Assembly (NCBI GenBank): GCA_963729115.1
Contig: CAVSMR010000008.1
Span: 124,001 to 188,000 of the forward strand
Source of the DNA: Actinophytocola sp963729115
GTDB taxonomy: Bacteria > Actinomycetota > Actinomycetes > Mycobacteriales > Pseudonocardiaceae
Reading direction: 5' to 3'
DNA: 64,000 nucleotides
Shown: in pieces, positions 8,857 through 17,181 of the stretch
Numbering within the stretch: position 1 is the stretch's first letter
Layout of the letters: the number at the start of each line of letters is the position of its first letter
Translations under genes and position numbers: made by a program
Notes under the pieces: model-generated
Told to the model about the DNA's origin: nothing
Seen by the model: only the letters and a program-made list of their open reading frames with translations
Database searches by the model: none

Positions 8857-9882
8857 TCACTCGTAGCTGACCTCGACGGCATCGGTCACCGGAAGCGACT
8901 GGCAGGCAAGGATGATGCCGTCGGAGATGTCCTCGTCCTCCAGCACGTCATTGTTCAGCATCTTCACCTCACCGGCCACCAGGCGGCAGGCGCACGCGCT
9001 GCAGGCCCCCTCGCGACACGAGTACGGCGCGTCGATGTCGTTGTCCAGCAGCAGGTCCAGCAGCTTGGTCTCGGCCGGCCAGGCGAGCGATCGCCGCTGC
9101 CCGTCCAGCGTCACGGCCACCGTCGCGGCCGCGCGCGCCGCCGGCGGCGCGGGCGCCGCCTTCTCGAACGGGTTCGCGCCCAGCGACTGGAACCGCTCGA
9201 GCTTCACCCGGCCCCTGGGCACGCCGAGCGCGGTCAGCGCCTCGCGCGCGGCCGCCATGAACGGCTTGGGCCCGCACACGAACGCCTCGAACCCCGCGTA
9301 CGGCCCGGCCAGCGCGGCGAGCCCGGGCGCGTCCGGCAGGCCCTGCACGGACTCCAGCCAGTGGATCGCCGCGAACCGGTCCGGGTGCCGCCGGGCGAAC
9401 GCGCCCAGCTCCCCCGCGAAGATCACCGACGCCTCGTCGCGGTTGGCATAGACGAGCACGACCCGGCCGGACCCGGTGGCGAGCGCGGACTTCACGATCG
9501 AGATCACCGGCGTGATCCCGCTGCCCGCGGCGAACAGCAGCAGGTCGGCGTCGAGCGAGCGCGGGGTGAACACGCCGGCGGGCGGCAGCGACTCGAGCTC
9601 GTCGCCGGCGGAAACCTCGTCGCACAGCCAGTTCGAGCCGTAGCCGTCGGCGGTGCGCTTGACCGTCACCTTGAGCCGGTCGTCGGTGTGCGGGGAGCTG
9701 GACAGCGAGTAGCACCGGGCCACCGAGCCGCACCGGTCGCTGGGGATCCGCACGGTGAGGAACTGGCCCGGCCGGTAGGCGAACGCGTCGCGGTCGGGCA
9801 CGTCGAACTCGAGCGAGCGAGCCTCGTCGGTCTCCGCGATCACCCGGGTGACGCGCAGCCGGTGGGTCCGCTGCTCACGCAT
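8857..9882 (-). CDS. kshB: 3-ketosteroid 9alpha-hydroxylase reductase KshB
   Basis: A 341-residue class IA oxygenase reductase. The N-terminal FAD domain has RCYSLSSSP, the NAD domain GSGITPVISI and CGPKPFM, and a C-terminal plant-type [2Fe-2S] ferredoxin domain has Cys289, Cys294, Cys297 and Cys327 (C-x4-C-x2-C-x29-C). This is the KshB layout. It passes electrons from NADH to the Rieske oxygenase KshA, which 9alpha-hydroxylates androstenedione-type steroids and, with KstD, opens ring B. It overlaps the small Cys protein upstream by 8 bp, so it is translated from the same message. Confidence 0.93.
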   Translation of the reverse strand: MREQRTHRLRVTRVIAETDEARSLEFDVPDRDAFAYRPGQFLTVRIPSDRCGSVARCYSLSSSPHTDDRLKVTVKRTADGYGSNWLCDEVSAGDELESLPPAGVFTPRSLDADLLLFAAGSGITPVISIVKSALATGSGRVVLVYANRDEASVIFAGELGAFARRHPDRFAAIHWLESVQGLPDAPGLAALAGPYAGFEAFVCGPKPFMAAAREALTALGVPRGRVKLERFQSLGANPFEKAAPAPPAARAAATVAVTLDGQRRSLAWPAETKLLDLLLDNDIDAPYSCREGACSACACRLVAGEVKMLNNDVLEDEDISDGIILACQSLPVTDAVEVSYE

Positions 9883-10192
9883 CGGGCACCACCAGCCGGC
9901 CGGCGGCCACCGCGTCCTCGATGGCCTCCCGCAGCTTCGGGCACGTGTCGATCCGCGCGCCGACCTCGCCGGCGGCCACCAGCGCGGCGAACTCCGGGCA
10001 GGTGGCCGCGGGGTCCGCCGACCACTGCACGCTGGTCTGCACCGCGCTCGCCTTGCGCACCAGCACCTCGGTCGGGCACGCGTGGCAGCCCACCGGGCTC
10101 AGCCCGTGCTCGAGGAACTCCCGGGTGTTCGCCGCGACCGCCGCCGGGTCGTGGTGGTCCGGCGCCTTGGCCCAGCCGGCACCCGGGGTCAC
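9875..10192 (-). CDS. Small four-cysteine protein between kshA and kshB
   Basis: 105 residues with no family I recognise. It is acidic, mostly helical by eye and has no signal peptide or membrane segment. Cys36 and Cys39 form GCHACP; Cys65 and Cys84 are each also followed by proline (three CP pairs in all), and histidines sit at 13, 14 and 37. Four cysteines in so short a protein suggest zinc or iron-sulfur binding or redox activity, by inference. The GTG at 10192 lies 19 bp after kshA, and its end overlaps kshB by 8 bp, so it is produced together with both parts of the 9alpha-hydroxylase and may serve that complex. Confidence 0.75.
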   Translation of the reverse strand: MTPGAGWAKAPDHHDPAAVAANTREFLEHGLSPVGCHACPTEVLVRKASAVQTSVQWSADPAATCPEFAALVAAGEVGARIDTCPKLREAIEDAVAAGRLVVPDA

Positions 10193-10211
10193 GGTCGCCT
10201 CGCCGGCCCGG

Positions 10212-11342
10212 TCACGACACCTCGGCTTCCCGGCGGGCGAGGTTCTCCGCGACCTCCCGCTCCCAGGCCTCGTTGGCGCGCGTGGTGTCGACCTCGAACT
10301 CGAACCGGTTCGTCATCTCGTCGGTGACGTCCTCGACGTCCACATAGAACTGTTCGTACCAGCGGCGCAGCTGGTAGACGGGGCCGTCCTCCTCGCACAG
10401 CAACGGGTTGTCGATGCGCGTCTTGTTCCGCCAGATCTCCACGTCCTGCAGGAACCCGACGCCGAAGCTCTTCGCGAGCTTGCCGGCGACCTTGTCCGCC
10501 TTCTCCTTGGGCAGCCCCGGCAGCTTCTTCACGCTGACCCCCCACTGCAGCACGAACGAGTCCGCGGTCACCGGGTAGTGGCAGTTGATCAGCACGGTCT
10601 CGATCGTGGTGCCGTGGTAGTCCTGCCACAGGTCGTTGATCATGTAGGACGGCCCGTAGTAGGACGCCTCGGACTTGAGCGTCACGCCCTCCGCGGAGTA
10701 GCTGGACCCGGCGGCCACGTCCGGGCGGCCGCGCGAGTGCAGGTACTGGGTGGCGATGTGGCCCTCGAACACGTTCTTGAAGTAGGTCGGGAACGCGAAG
10801 TGGACGTAGAAGAAGTGGGCCATGTCGACCATGTTGTCGATGATCTCCCGGCAGTTGGAGCCGTCGATGCGGACCGTGTCCCAGGTCCAGTCGCTCCACT
10901 CCGGACCCGACGCGCCGCGCGTCTCCGGGATCACGATGTCCGCACCCGGCGGGTTGCCCTGCGGGTCGTGCCAGACGAACAGCTGCCCGTTGCGCTCGAG
11001 CGTGCGCCAGGACCGCGTCCGCGCGCGTAGCGGGATCCGCTTCGCGTAGGGGATCCCGACGCAGCGGCCGTTGCCGGCCCAGCGCCAGTCGTGGAACGGG
11101 CACGCGATCGCCTCGCCCTTGACCGTGCCCTGCGACAGGTCGCCGCCCATGTGCCGGCAGTACGCGTCGAGCACGTTGAGCGTGCCGTCCCCGGTCGCGA
11201 ACACGACGAGCTTGGTGCCGAAGGCCTCGACCGCATGCGGCTTGCCGTCGCGGTAGGTGTCCGCGAGGCCGAGGCAGTGCCAGCCACGGGCGAAGCGGCC
11301 TCGCGCCTCACCCACGTCGATCATCCGCACGCTGTTGGTCAT
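10212..11342 (-). CDS. kshA: 3-ketosteroid 9alpha-hydroxylase oxygenase KshA (Rieske)
   Basis: A 376-residue Rieske non-haem iron oxygenase. The Rieske cluster ligands are Cys62-x-His64 (CRHMGGDL) and Cys81-x2-His84 (CPFHDW). The mononuclear iron site is Asp173, His176 and His181 in DNMVDMAHFFYVH. These and the length match KshA. With KshB and oxygen it hydroxylates C9 of 3-ketosteroids; together with the KstD-catalysed 1,2-dehydrogenation this breaks ring B spontaneously to the 9,10-seco product. It overlaps the kstD stop by 4 bp, so it is coupled to it. Confidence 0.95.
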   Translation of the reverse strand: MTNSVRMIDVGEARGRFARGWHCLGLADTYRDGKPHAVEAFGTKLVVFATGDGTLNVLDAYCRHMGGDLSQGTVKGEAIACPFHDWRWAGNGRCVGIPYAKRIPLRARTRSWRTLERNGQLFVWHDPQGNPPGADIVIPETRGASGPEWSDWTWDTVRIDGSNCREIIDNMVDMAHFFYVHFAFPTYFKNVFEGHIATQYLHSRGRPDVAAGSSYSAEGVTLKSEASYYGPSYMINDLWQDYHGTTIETVLINCHYPVTADSFVLQWGVSVKKLPGLPKEKADKVAGKLAKSFGVGFLQDVEIWRNKTRIDNPLLCEEDGPVYQLRRWYEQFYVDVEDVTDEMTNRFEFEVDTTRANEAWEREVAENLARREAEVS

Positions 11343-12979
11343 CCGTCTGCTCCCACCAGGTCTTTGGCGGCCAGGTAGCCGAACGTCATTGCCGGGCCGA
11401 GGGTGGCGCCCGGGCCCGCGTAGGTACGGCCCATCACCGGGGCGGCCGCGTTGCCGGCGGCGTACAGGCCGGGGATGTGCGTGCCGTCCGCGCGCAGCAC
11501 GCGGGCTCGCGGGTCGGTCCGCAGACCGCCCTTCGTGCCGAGGTCACCCGGCACGACGCGGATCGCGTAGTAGGGCGGCCGCGCCAGCGCGGCGAGGCAC
11601 GGGTTGGGCTTGTTGCGCGGGTCGCCGTAGTAGCGATCGTAGGCGCTCTCCCCGCGGTGGAAGTCCTCGTCGACCCCGCTCGCGGCGAACCCGTTGAACC
11701 GCGCGACGGTCCTGCCCAGCGCGTCCGGTGGCACGCCGATCCGCTCCGCGAGGCCGGCGAGGGAGCCGGCCCGGTGCACCGCGCCGCACTCGTACCAGCG
11801 GCGCGGAAAGGGCTGGCGCGGGCCGAGGCCGGCGAAGATGTAGCGGTTGCGGTAGCGCTGGTCGGCCACGAGCCAGGACGGGATGTGGCCGGCCTCGTCG
11901 GTGTGGTTGTCGTACATCGCGTGCACGGCGTCCACGTACGGCGCGGCCTCGTTGACGAACCGCTCACCGCGCTGGTTGACCAGCACGCACCCGGGCAGGG
12001 TCCGCTCGGCGAGGCAGAAGTACGGGCCACGCGGCAGCACGATCGACGGGCCCCACCAGGCGTCGTCCATGACCGCGGTGGCCGCGCCGAGCCGCAGCCC
12101 GGCGTCGATGCCGTCGCCGGTGTTGCCCGCCGCGCCGACCGTCCACTCGGTACCGATCGGCGCGCGCTGGTACTCCTTGCGCATCCGCTCGTTGTGCTCG
12201 AAGCCGCCGCTCGCGAGGATCACGCCGCGCCGGGCGTGGATCGTGCCGTCCGGGGTCTCCACGCCGGTCACCCGTCCGTCCACAACGGACAACCCGGTGA
12301 GCGGGGTGGCCAGCCGCACCGGTACGGCCGCGGCGCGCAGGCCGGCGCGCAGGCCCCCGGCGAGCGCCTGGCCCATGGTGAGCAGCCGGCGGCGCCGCGC
12401 GAGCGAGACGAGCCGGCGGCCGGCGACCCGGGCGGCGCGGGCGGCGCCGCGCGGGTGGCGGGCCATGAGGTTCATCCAGCGGTAGTCGGCCTGCGTGACG
12501 GCCATGCCGGTCGGCGCGCGCAGGTACGGCTCGGCGAGTGTCGCGACGTCCTCGCCGAGCACGCGGGCGTCCATGGGGCGCGGCTCGATGGACCTGCCGT
12601 GCGCCCTGCCGCCGGGGGCCTCCGGGTAGTAGTCGGAGTAGCCGGTGACCCAGCGCAGCTGGAGCGGGGTGTTGGCCAGCACGAAGCGGACCATCTCCGG
12701 GCCCGCGTGGAGAAACGCGCGGCGGAGGTCGTCGTCGACGTCCGGCCCGGTGATGTGCGCGAGGTAGGTCGCGGCGTCGGCCGGCGTGTCCGCGACGCCG
12801 GCGGCGTTCAGCACGTCGTTGCCGGGTACCCAGAGGCCGCCGCCGGAGCGCGCGGTGGAGCCGCCGAAGCGGTCCGCCTTCTCGATCAGGACGACGTCGA
12901 GGCCGTGCCGGGCGGCGGCGAGCGCGGCGGTCATGCCCGCGGCGCCGGCCCCGACCACGACGACGTCAACTGACTCCAT
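11339..12979 (-). CDS. kstD: 3-ketosteroid delta1-dehydrogenase KstD
   Basis: A 546-residue flavoprotein of the fumarate-reductase/KstD superfamily. The FAD-binding Rossmann motif is VVVGAGAAGM near the N-terminus, followed by GGSTARSGGGLWVPGN. Near the C-terminus RTYAGPGATLGPAM supplies the Tyr and, four residues on, the Gly used by delta1-KSTDs to promote enolisation of the 3-keto group. It introduces the C1-C2 double bond. It heads the leftward ring A/B operon; a perfect KstR box lies 12 bp upstream of the ATG at 12979 (an ATG at 12988 is also possible). Confidence 0.93.
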   Translation of the reverse strand: MESVDVVVVGAGAAGMTAALAAARHGLDVVLIEKADRFGGSTARSGGGLWVPGNDVLNAAGVADTPADAATYLAHITGPDVDDDLRRAFLHAGPEMVRFVLANTPLQLRWVTGYSDYYPEAPGGRAHGRSIEPRPMDARVLGEDVATLAEPYLRAPTGMAVTQADYRWMNLMARHPRGAARAARVAGRRLVSLARRRRLLTMGQALAGGLRAGLRAAAVPVRLATPLTGLSVVDGRVTGVETPDGTIHARRGVILASGGFEHNERMRKEYQRAPIGTEWTVGAAGNTGDGIDAGLRLGAATAVMDDAWWGPSIVLPRGPYFCLAERTLPGCVLVNQRGERFVNEAAPYVDAVHAMYDNHTDEAGHIPSWLVADQRYRNRYIFAGLGPRQPFPRRWYECGAVHRAGSLAGLAERIGVPPDALGRTVARFNGFAASGVDEDFHRGESAYDRYYGDPRNKPNPCLAALARPPYYAIRVVPGDLGTKGGLRTDPRARVLRADGTHIPGLYAAGNAAAPVMGRTYAGPGATLGPAMTFGYLAAKDLVGADG

Positions 12980-12990
12980 GGGGCACATAC

Positions 12991-13004
12991 TAGAACAGGT
13001 TATA
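12991..13004. promoter_or_regulatory. KstR operator between kstD and the KstD-like flavoprotein gene
   Basis: TAGAACAGGTTATA matches the KstR pattern TNNAACNNGTTNNA at every defined position. It sits in the 34-bp gap between divergent starts, so one repressor site would control both genes. In mycobacteria KstR is relieved by steroid CoA thioesters. Confidence 0.82.
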
Positions 13005-13013
13005 GTTTTTCTC

Positions 13014-14609
13014 ATGCCCGTCGAGGATGACCGCTGGGACGACCATGCGGACGTGGTCGTGGTGGGGTTCGGCGGCGCCGGGGCGTGCGCGGCGATCGAG
13101 GCCGCCCGCGCGGGCGCGGACGTGCTGGTGCTCGACCGCTTCACGGGCGGCGGGGCGACCGCGGTGTCGGGCGGCGTGGTGTACGCCGGCGGCGGCACGT
13201 CGGTGCAGCGCGCGGCCGGCGTGACCGACTCGCCGGCGGCGATGCACGCCTACCTGTCGCAGGAGGCCGGCGACGTGGTCAGCCCGGCGACGCTGCGCGA
13301 GTTCGTCGACTCGTCGCCCGCGATGATCGACTGGCTGGCCGGGCTGGGCGTGCCGTTCGACCCGTCGCCGTGCCCGTTCAAGACCTCGTACCCACCCGAC
13401 GACTACTACCTGTACTACTCGGGCAGCGAGAACGCGTGGCCGTTCCGCTCGTCGGCGCAGCCCGCCGCGCGGGGCCACCGGGCGCACGGCCGCGGCACCT
13501 CGGGGCGGGTGCTGTTCGCCGCGCTGTCGGCGGCGGCCCGGTCGTCGGGCGCCCGGGTGCGGCCGCGGACGGCGGCCGTGCGGCTGGTCGTCTCGGACGG
13601 CCGCGTGGTGGGTGTCGAGGGCCGCACGCTGGCCGGGGCGCCGGCCCGGGTGCGGCGGCGGCTCGACCGGTTGCACCGGCTGTCGGTGACGCCGGGGTTG
13701 TACGTGCCGGCGCTGGCCCGGCGGCTGCACCGGCGGGTCGCGGCGCTGGAGTCGCGGTGGGGGCGGCCGTTCCTGGTCGAGGCGCGGCGCGGGGTCGTGC
13801 TGGCGGCGGGCGGCTTCGTGAGCAACCGGGCGATGCTGCGCGAGCACGCCCCGGCCTACCGCGGCGGCCTGCCGCTGGGCACGCAGGGCGACGACGGCAG
13901 CGGCATCCGGCTGGGCGTCTCCGCCGGTGGCGCCGTGGACCGGCTGTCGACGGTGTCGGCGTGGCGGTTCCTGACGCCGCCGAGCGCGCTGCTGCGCGGG
14001 GTGCTGGTGGACGCCTCGGGCGCCCGGTTCGTGGACGAGTCGTCGTACGGCGCGGCGATCGGCGCCCGCGTGGTGGCGGGCGGCGGGCGGGCGTGGCTGC
14101 TGGCGGACGCGCCGGTCGTGACGGAGGCGCGGCGGCAGCTGCGGTCGGAGACCCTGTGGTTCCAACGGCTTCAGGGGTGGTACCTGCTGCACTGGTCCCG
14201 CGTGCGGGGCGGCTCGGTGGCCGAGGTGGCCAGGCGGGCGGGCATCTCGGCGGAGGGCCTGACCGCGACGGTGTCGTCCTACGGTTCGACGCCCGACGCG
14301 TTCGGCAAGCACCCCTCGCTGGTGGCGGCGCTGTCGACGCCGCCGTACACGCTGATCGACTGCTCGTACGGTCCGCGCCTGGGCTACCCGTGCCCGATGC
14401 TCACGCTGGGCGGGCTCGTGGTGGACGAGTCGTCGGGCCAGGTGCTGTCCGCGGCCGGGTCGGCGGTGCCGGGCCTGTACGCGGCCGGCCGCACGGCGGT
14501 GGGCATCTGCTCGAACTCCTACGTGAGCGGGCTGTCGCTGGCGGACTGCGTGTTCTCCGGCCGCCGCGCGGGCAGGCACGCGGCGGCCGTGAACATGCGA
14601 CACGTCTGA
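13014..14609 (+). CDS. KstD-superfamily flavoprotein, candidate 3-ketosteroid delta4-(5alpha)-dehydrogenase
   Basis: 531 residues, with the FAD motif VVVGFGGAGACAAIEAA near residue 15 and GGGATAVSGGVVYAGGG after it. The C-terminal region has SYVSGLSLADC instead of the YAGPG of delta1-KSTD. Tyr503 and Ser505 reproduce the Tyr-x-Ser pair I recall for the Rhodococcus delta4-(5alpha)-KSTD active site, an enzyme that introduces the C4-C5 double bond into 5alpha-steroids. That function is an inference; an orphan delta1-type paralogue is the alternative. The ATG is only 9 bp from the KstR box and has no ribosome site, so the message may be leaderless. Confidence 0.75.
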   Translation: MPVEDDRWDDHADVVVVGFGGAGACAAIEAARAGADVLVLDRFTGGGATAVSGGVVYAGGGTSVQRAAGVTDSPAAMHAYLSQEAGDVVSPATLREFVDSSPAMIDWLAGLGVPFDPSPCPFKTSYPPDDYYLYYSGSENAWPFRSSAQPAARGHRAHGRGTSGRVLFAALSAAARSSGARVRPRTAAVRLVVSDGRVVGVEGRTLAGAPARVRRRLDRLHRLSVTPGLYVPALARRLHRRVAALESRWGRPFLVEARRGVVLAAGGFVSNRAMLREHAPAYRGGLPLGTQGDDGSGIRLGVSAGGAVDRLSTVSAWRFLTPPSALLRGVLVDASGARFVDESSYGAAIGARVVAGGGRAWLLADAPVVTEARRQLRSETLWFQRLQGWYLLHWSRVRGGSVAEVARRAGISAEGLTATVSSYGSTPDAFGKHPSLVAALSTPPYTLIDCSYGPRLGYPCPMLTLGGLVVDESSGQVLSAAGSAVPGLYAAGRTAVGICSNSYVSGLSLADCVFSGRRAGRHAAAVNMRHV

Positions 14610-14610
14610 G

Positions 14611-15057
14611 TCAGCCCTCCTTGCCCGGTTCGCACTGGCGGATATGCCTGGTCAGCAGCTCGGTGATCCGCTCCTGTCCTTGCGCGAGCCTCGAGTAGTT
14701 CCGCCGCGCTTCGGCGTCCACTCGCGCGAACCCCTCATTCACCTCGGCGAACTGCTGATCCACTCGCGCGAACCCGCCATGCATCTCAGCGTCCACGCGC
14801 GCGAACCCGTCATGCATCTCGGCGAAGCCCACGCGCACCTGGCTCTCCACCTTGCCGAGGCGGGCATCCAGCTTGGCGAGCTTCCGGCCCTGATCCACTT
14901 GGTCTTCCCGGATCGCGTTCAGCACGCCGGTATGGCCGTGCAGGACAGCGGTGCAGTCGGACGCCTCCTTCTCGGCCTTGGTCGCCAGGAAGCGGACCTC
15001 GGCCATCTCGTGCTCGAGCCGGGTCACGCGACCCGTCAGCTCGGCCGGCTCACCCAT
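14611..15057 (-). CDS. Coiled-coil repeat protein of unknown function
   Basis: 148 residues, no recognised family. A strong AAGGGGG ribosome site precedes the ATG at 15057. The protein is almost wholly helical: TRVTRLEHEMAEVR-type heptads near the N-terminus, then three copies of GFARVD (each followed by acidic or polar linkers such as AEMHG) around residues 80-120. It is hydrophilic with no membrane segment. Such proteins are common beside unrelated actinobacterial genes. It sits between two sterol operons on the opposite strand and may be an insertion into the island. Confidence 0.6.
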   Translation of the reverse strand: MGEPAELTGRVTRLEHEMAEVRFLATKAEKEASDCTAVLHGHTGVLNAIREDQVDQGRKLAKLDARLGKVESQVRVGFAEMHDGFARVDAEMHGGFARVDQQFAEVNEGFARVDAEARRNYSRLAQGQERITELLTRHIRQCEPGKEG

Positions 15058-15177
15058 GTGTTTCCCCCTTCGATAGTCGGTTGGGCGGAGCCCAGACTGC
15101 CCCAGGATCAGCTCCTCGCCAAACAGTTGTCCACAGGTTTCATCCACTTGTCCACAGGGCACAGGATCGACAGAAAC

Positions 15178-15191
15178 GAGAACGTGTTCTA
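15178..15191. promoter_or_regulatory. KstR operator upstream of hsaADCB
   Basis: GAGAACGTGTTCTA matches the KstR pattern except for G in place of the first T. It ends 11 bp before the hsaA ATG, the usual promoter-proximal place for KstR repression. Confidence 0.75.
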
Positions 15192-15202
15192 GTCTTGCGG
15201 GC

Positions 15203-16366
15203 ATGAGCGACCAGGTGCTCGATGCCGTGCGGGAGCTGTTGCCGGTTCTGCGGGAACGGGCCCAGGACACCGAGGACGCGCGCCGCGTCTCCGAGGAGTC
15301 GGTCAAGGCGCTGCGGCAGACCGGGTTCTTCAAGCTCCTGCAGCCCACCCGCTACGGCGGCCTCGAACAGCACCCCAACGACTTCTACCGCGCGGTGCGC
15401 ACCATCGCCAGCGCGTGCGGGTCCACCGGGTGGGTGGCGAGCGTGCTCGGCTGCCACCCGTGGCAGCTCGCACTCTTCGACGACCGCGCGCAGCGGGAGG
15501 TCTGGGGCGAGGACGACAACACGCTCGTCTCCAGCTCGTACGCACCCATGGGCCGCGCGAAGCCGGTCGACGGCGGCTTCGAGTTCACCGGCCGCTGGAG
15601 CTTCTCCTCCGGCTGCGACCACGCCGCCTGGGTCTTCCTCGGCGGCCTCGTGCTCGGCGCCGACGGCGCGCCGACCGACTTCGCCACGTTCCTGCTCCCC
15701 CGCGCCGACTACGAGATCGACGACGTCTGGGACACGATCGGGCTGCGCGGCACCGGCAGCAACGACATCATCGTCGACTCCGTGTTCGTCCCGGCGTACC
15801 GCACGCTCAGCTTCATGGACACCGGCAAGTGCTTCGGGCCGGGCCAGCAGGTCAACCCCGGCCCGCTCTACCGGCTGCCCTTCGCCTCCGTCTTCTCCTG
15901 CTCCATCGCCGTCCCCGTCGTGGGCATGGCGACCGGCGCCTACGACGCCTACGTCACGCACACCCGCGAGCGCGTGCGCGCCTCGACCGGCGGCCGCGCG
16001 GCCGAGGACTCCTTCAACCAGGTCCGCATCGCCGAGGCCGCCGCCAAGATCGACGGCGCCATGCTGTCGATCGAGCGCGACCTCGACGAGGCGATGCGGC
16101 ACGCGACCGCGGGCGAGAAGGTCCCCTTCCCGCTGCGGGTGCAGACGCGGCGCGACCAGGTCAACGCCACCAGCGCCGCGATCGCCGCCGTGGACCGGCT
16201 GTTCGAGAGCGCGGGTGGCCGCGCGCTCAAGGTCGGCACGCCCATCCAGCGCTTCTGGCGCGACGCGCACGCCGGCCGCGTGCACGCGATCAACGATCCG
16301 GAGAAGGCACTCGCCATGTACGGCCAGGCGCAGCTCGGGTTGAAGGTGACCGACGCGTGGATCTGA
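15203..16366 (+). CDS. hsaA: 3-HSA monooxygenase, oxygenase subunit HsaA
   Basis: A 387-residue group D flavin monooxygenase with an acyl-CoA-dehydrogenase fold (RYGGLEQHPNDFYRA; ACGSTGWVASVLGCH; FTGRWSFSSGCDHA; GLRGTGSNDI). Length and motifs match HsaA. It hydroxylates the phenolic 3-HSA produced by ring B opening to the catechol 3,4-DHSA, using reduced flavin from HsaB encoded three genes on. First gene of the hsaA-hsaD-hsaC-hsaB operon, same order as mycobacteria, behind a KstR box. Confidence 0.94.
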   Translation: MSDQVLDAVRELLPVLRERAQDTEDARRVSEESVKALRQTGFFKLLQPTRYGGLEQHPNDFYRAVRTIASACGSTGWVASVLGCHPWQLALFDDRAQREVWGEDDNTLVSSSYAPMGRAKPVDGGFEFTGRWSFSSGCDHAAWVFLGGLVLGADGAPTDFATFLLPRADYEIDDVWDTIGLRGTGSNDIIVDSVFVPAYRTLSFMDTGKCFGPGQQVNPGPLYRLPFASVFSCSIAVPVVGMATGAYDAYVTHTRERVRASTGGRAAEDSFNQVRIAEAAAKIDGAMLSIERDLDEAMRHATAGEKVPFPLRVQTRRDQVNATSAAIAAVDRLFESAGGRALKVGTPIQRFWRDAHAGRVHAINDPEKALAMYGQAQLGLKVTDAWI

Positions 16367-17181
16367 CCGAGAGCACGCGGGCCGGGCTCCACTACTACGA
16401 AGCGGGCAGCGGCGAGGCCGTCGTCATGCTGCACGGCGGCGGGCCCGGCGCGTCCGCGTGGAGCAACTTCGGGCCCAACCTGCCGGTGTTCGCCAAGCAG
16501 TACCGCACGCTGCTGGTCGACCAGCCCGGTTTCGGCAAGTCCGGCAGGCCCGAGATCACCAGGCAGTACTTCACGTTCTCGGCCGACGCCCTGCGCGACC
16601 TGCTCGACGACCTCGGCATCGAACGCGCCCACCTCGTCGGCAACTCGCTCGGCGGCGGCACCGCGGTGCGCTTCGCGCTGAACCACCCCGAGCGCGCGGG
16701 GCGTCTGGTCCTCATGGCGCCGGGCGGGCTGGGCCTCAACGTGTTCGCGCCCGACCCGACCGAGGGCATCAAGAAGCTCTACCAGTTCGGCGCGCCACCC
16801 GGGCCCAGCAAGGAAAAGCTGGCGAGCTTCCTGCGCACGCTCGTGTACGACCAGACGCTCGTAACCGACGAGCTGGTCGAGGAGCGGTACGCGGCCGCGA
16901 GCGACCCGGAGGCCCTGCGTGCCATGGCGGCCATGGGCGGCTCGTTCGCGAAGGACCCCGAGGAGGGCATGCTCTGGCGGGAGGCACACCGGCTGCGCCA
17001 GCGGGTCCTGCTGGTGTGGGGCCGCGAGGACCGGGCCAACCCGCTCGACGGCGCGCTCGTCGCGCTCAAGATCATCCCACGCGCGCAGCTGCACGTGTTC
17101 GGCCGATGTGGACACTGGGCGCAGCTGGAGAAGTTCGCCGAGTTCAACCGCATCGCCATGGACTTCATCGGGAGCGAGTGA
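16357..17181 (+). CDS. hsaD: 4,9-DSHA hydrolase HsaD
   Basis: A 274-residue alpha/beta hydrolase of the meta-cleavage product hydrolase group. The nucleophile Ser97 lies in GNSLGG, the acid is Asp225 (WGREDRANP) and the base His253 (GRCGHWAQ); the oxyanion region is LHGGGPGA. It cleaves the ring-opened product of HsaC into HIP (the C/D-ring fragment) and a C5 dienoate. The GTG at 16357 overlaps hsaA by 10 bp. The N-terminus is about 15 residues shorter than the mycobacterial protein I remember, but the whole catalytic fold is present. Confidence 0.93.
   Translation: MDLTESTRAGLHYYEAGSGEAVVMLHGGGPGASAWSNFGPNLPVFAKQYRTLLVDQPGFGKSGRPEITRQYFTFSADALRDLLDDLGIERAHLVGNSLGGGTAVRFALNHPERAGRLVLMAPGGLGLNVFAPDPTEGIKKLYQFGAPPGPSKEKLASFLRTLVYDQTLVTDELVEERYAAASDPEALRAMAAMGGSFAKDPEEGMLWREAHRLRQRVLLVWGREDRANPLDGALVALKIIPRAQLHVFGRCGHWAQLEKFAEFNRIAMDFIGSE

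Noticed and set aside
14611..15057. Coiled-coil repeat protein as a phage tail or toxin component
   Set aside because: There are no phage or toxin-antitoxin genes around it, and GFARVD-type repeats alone do not support this.
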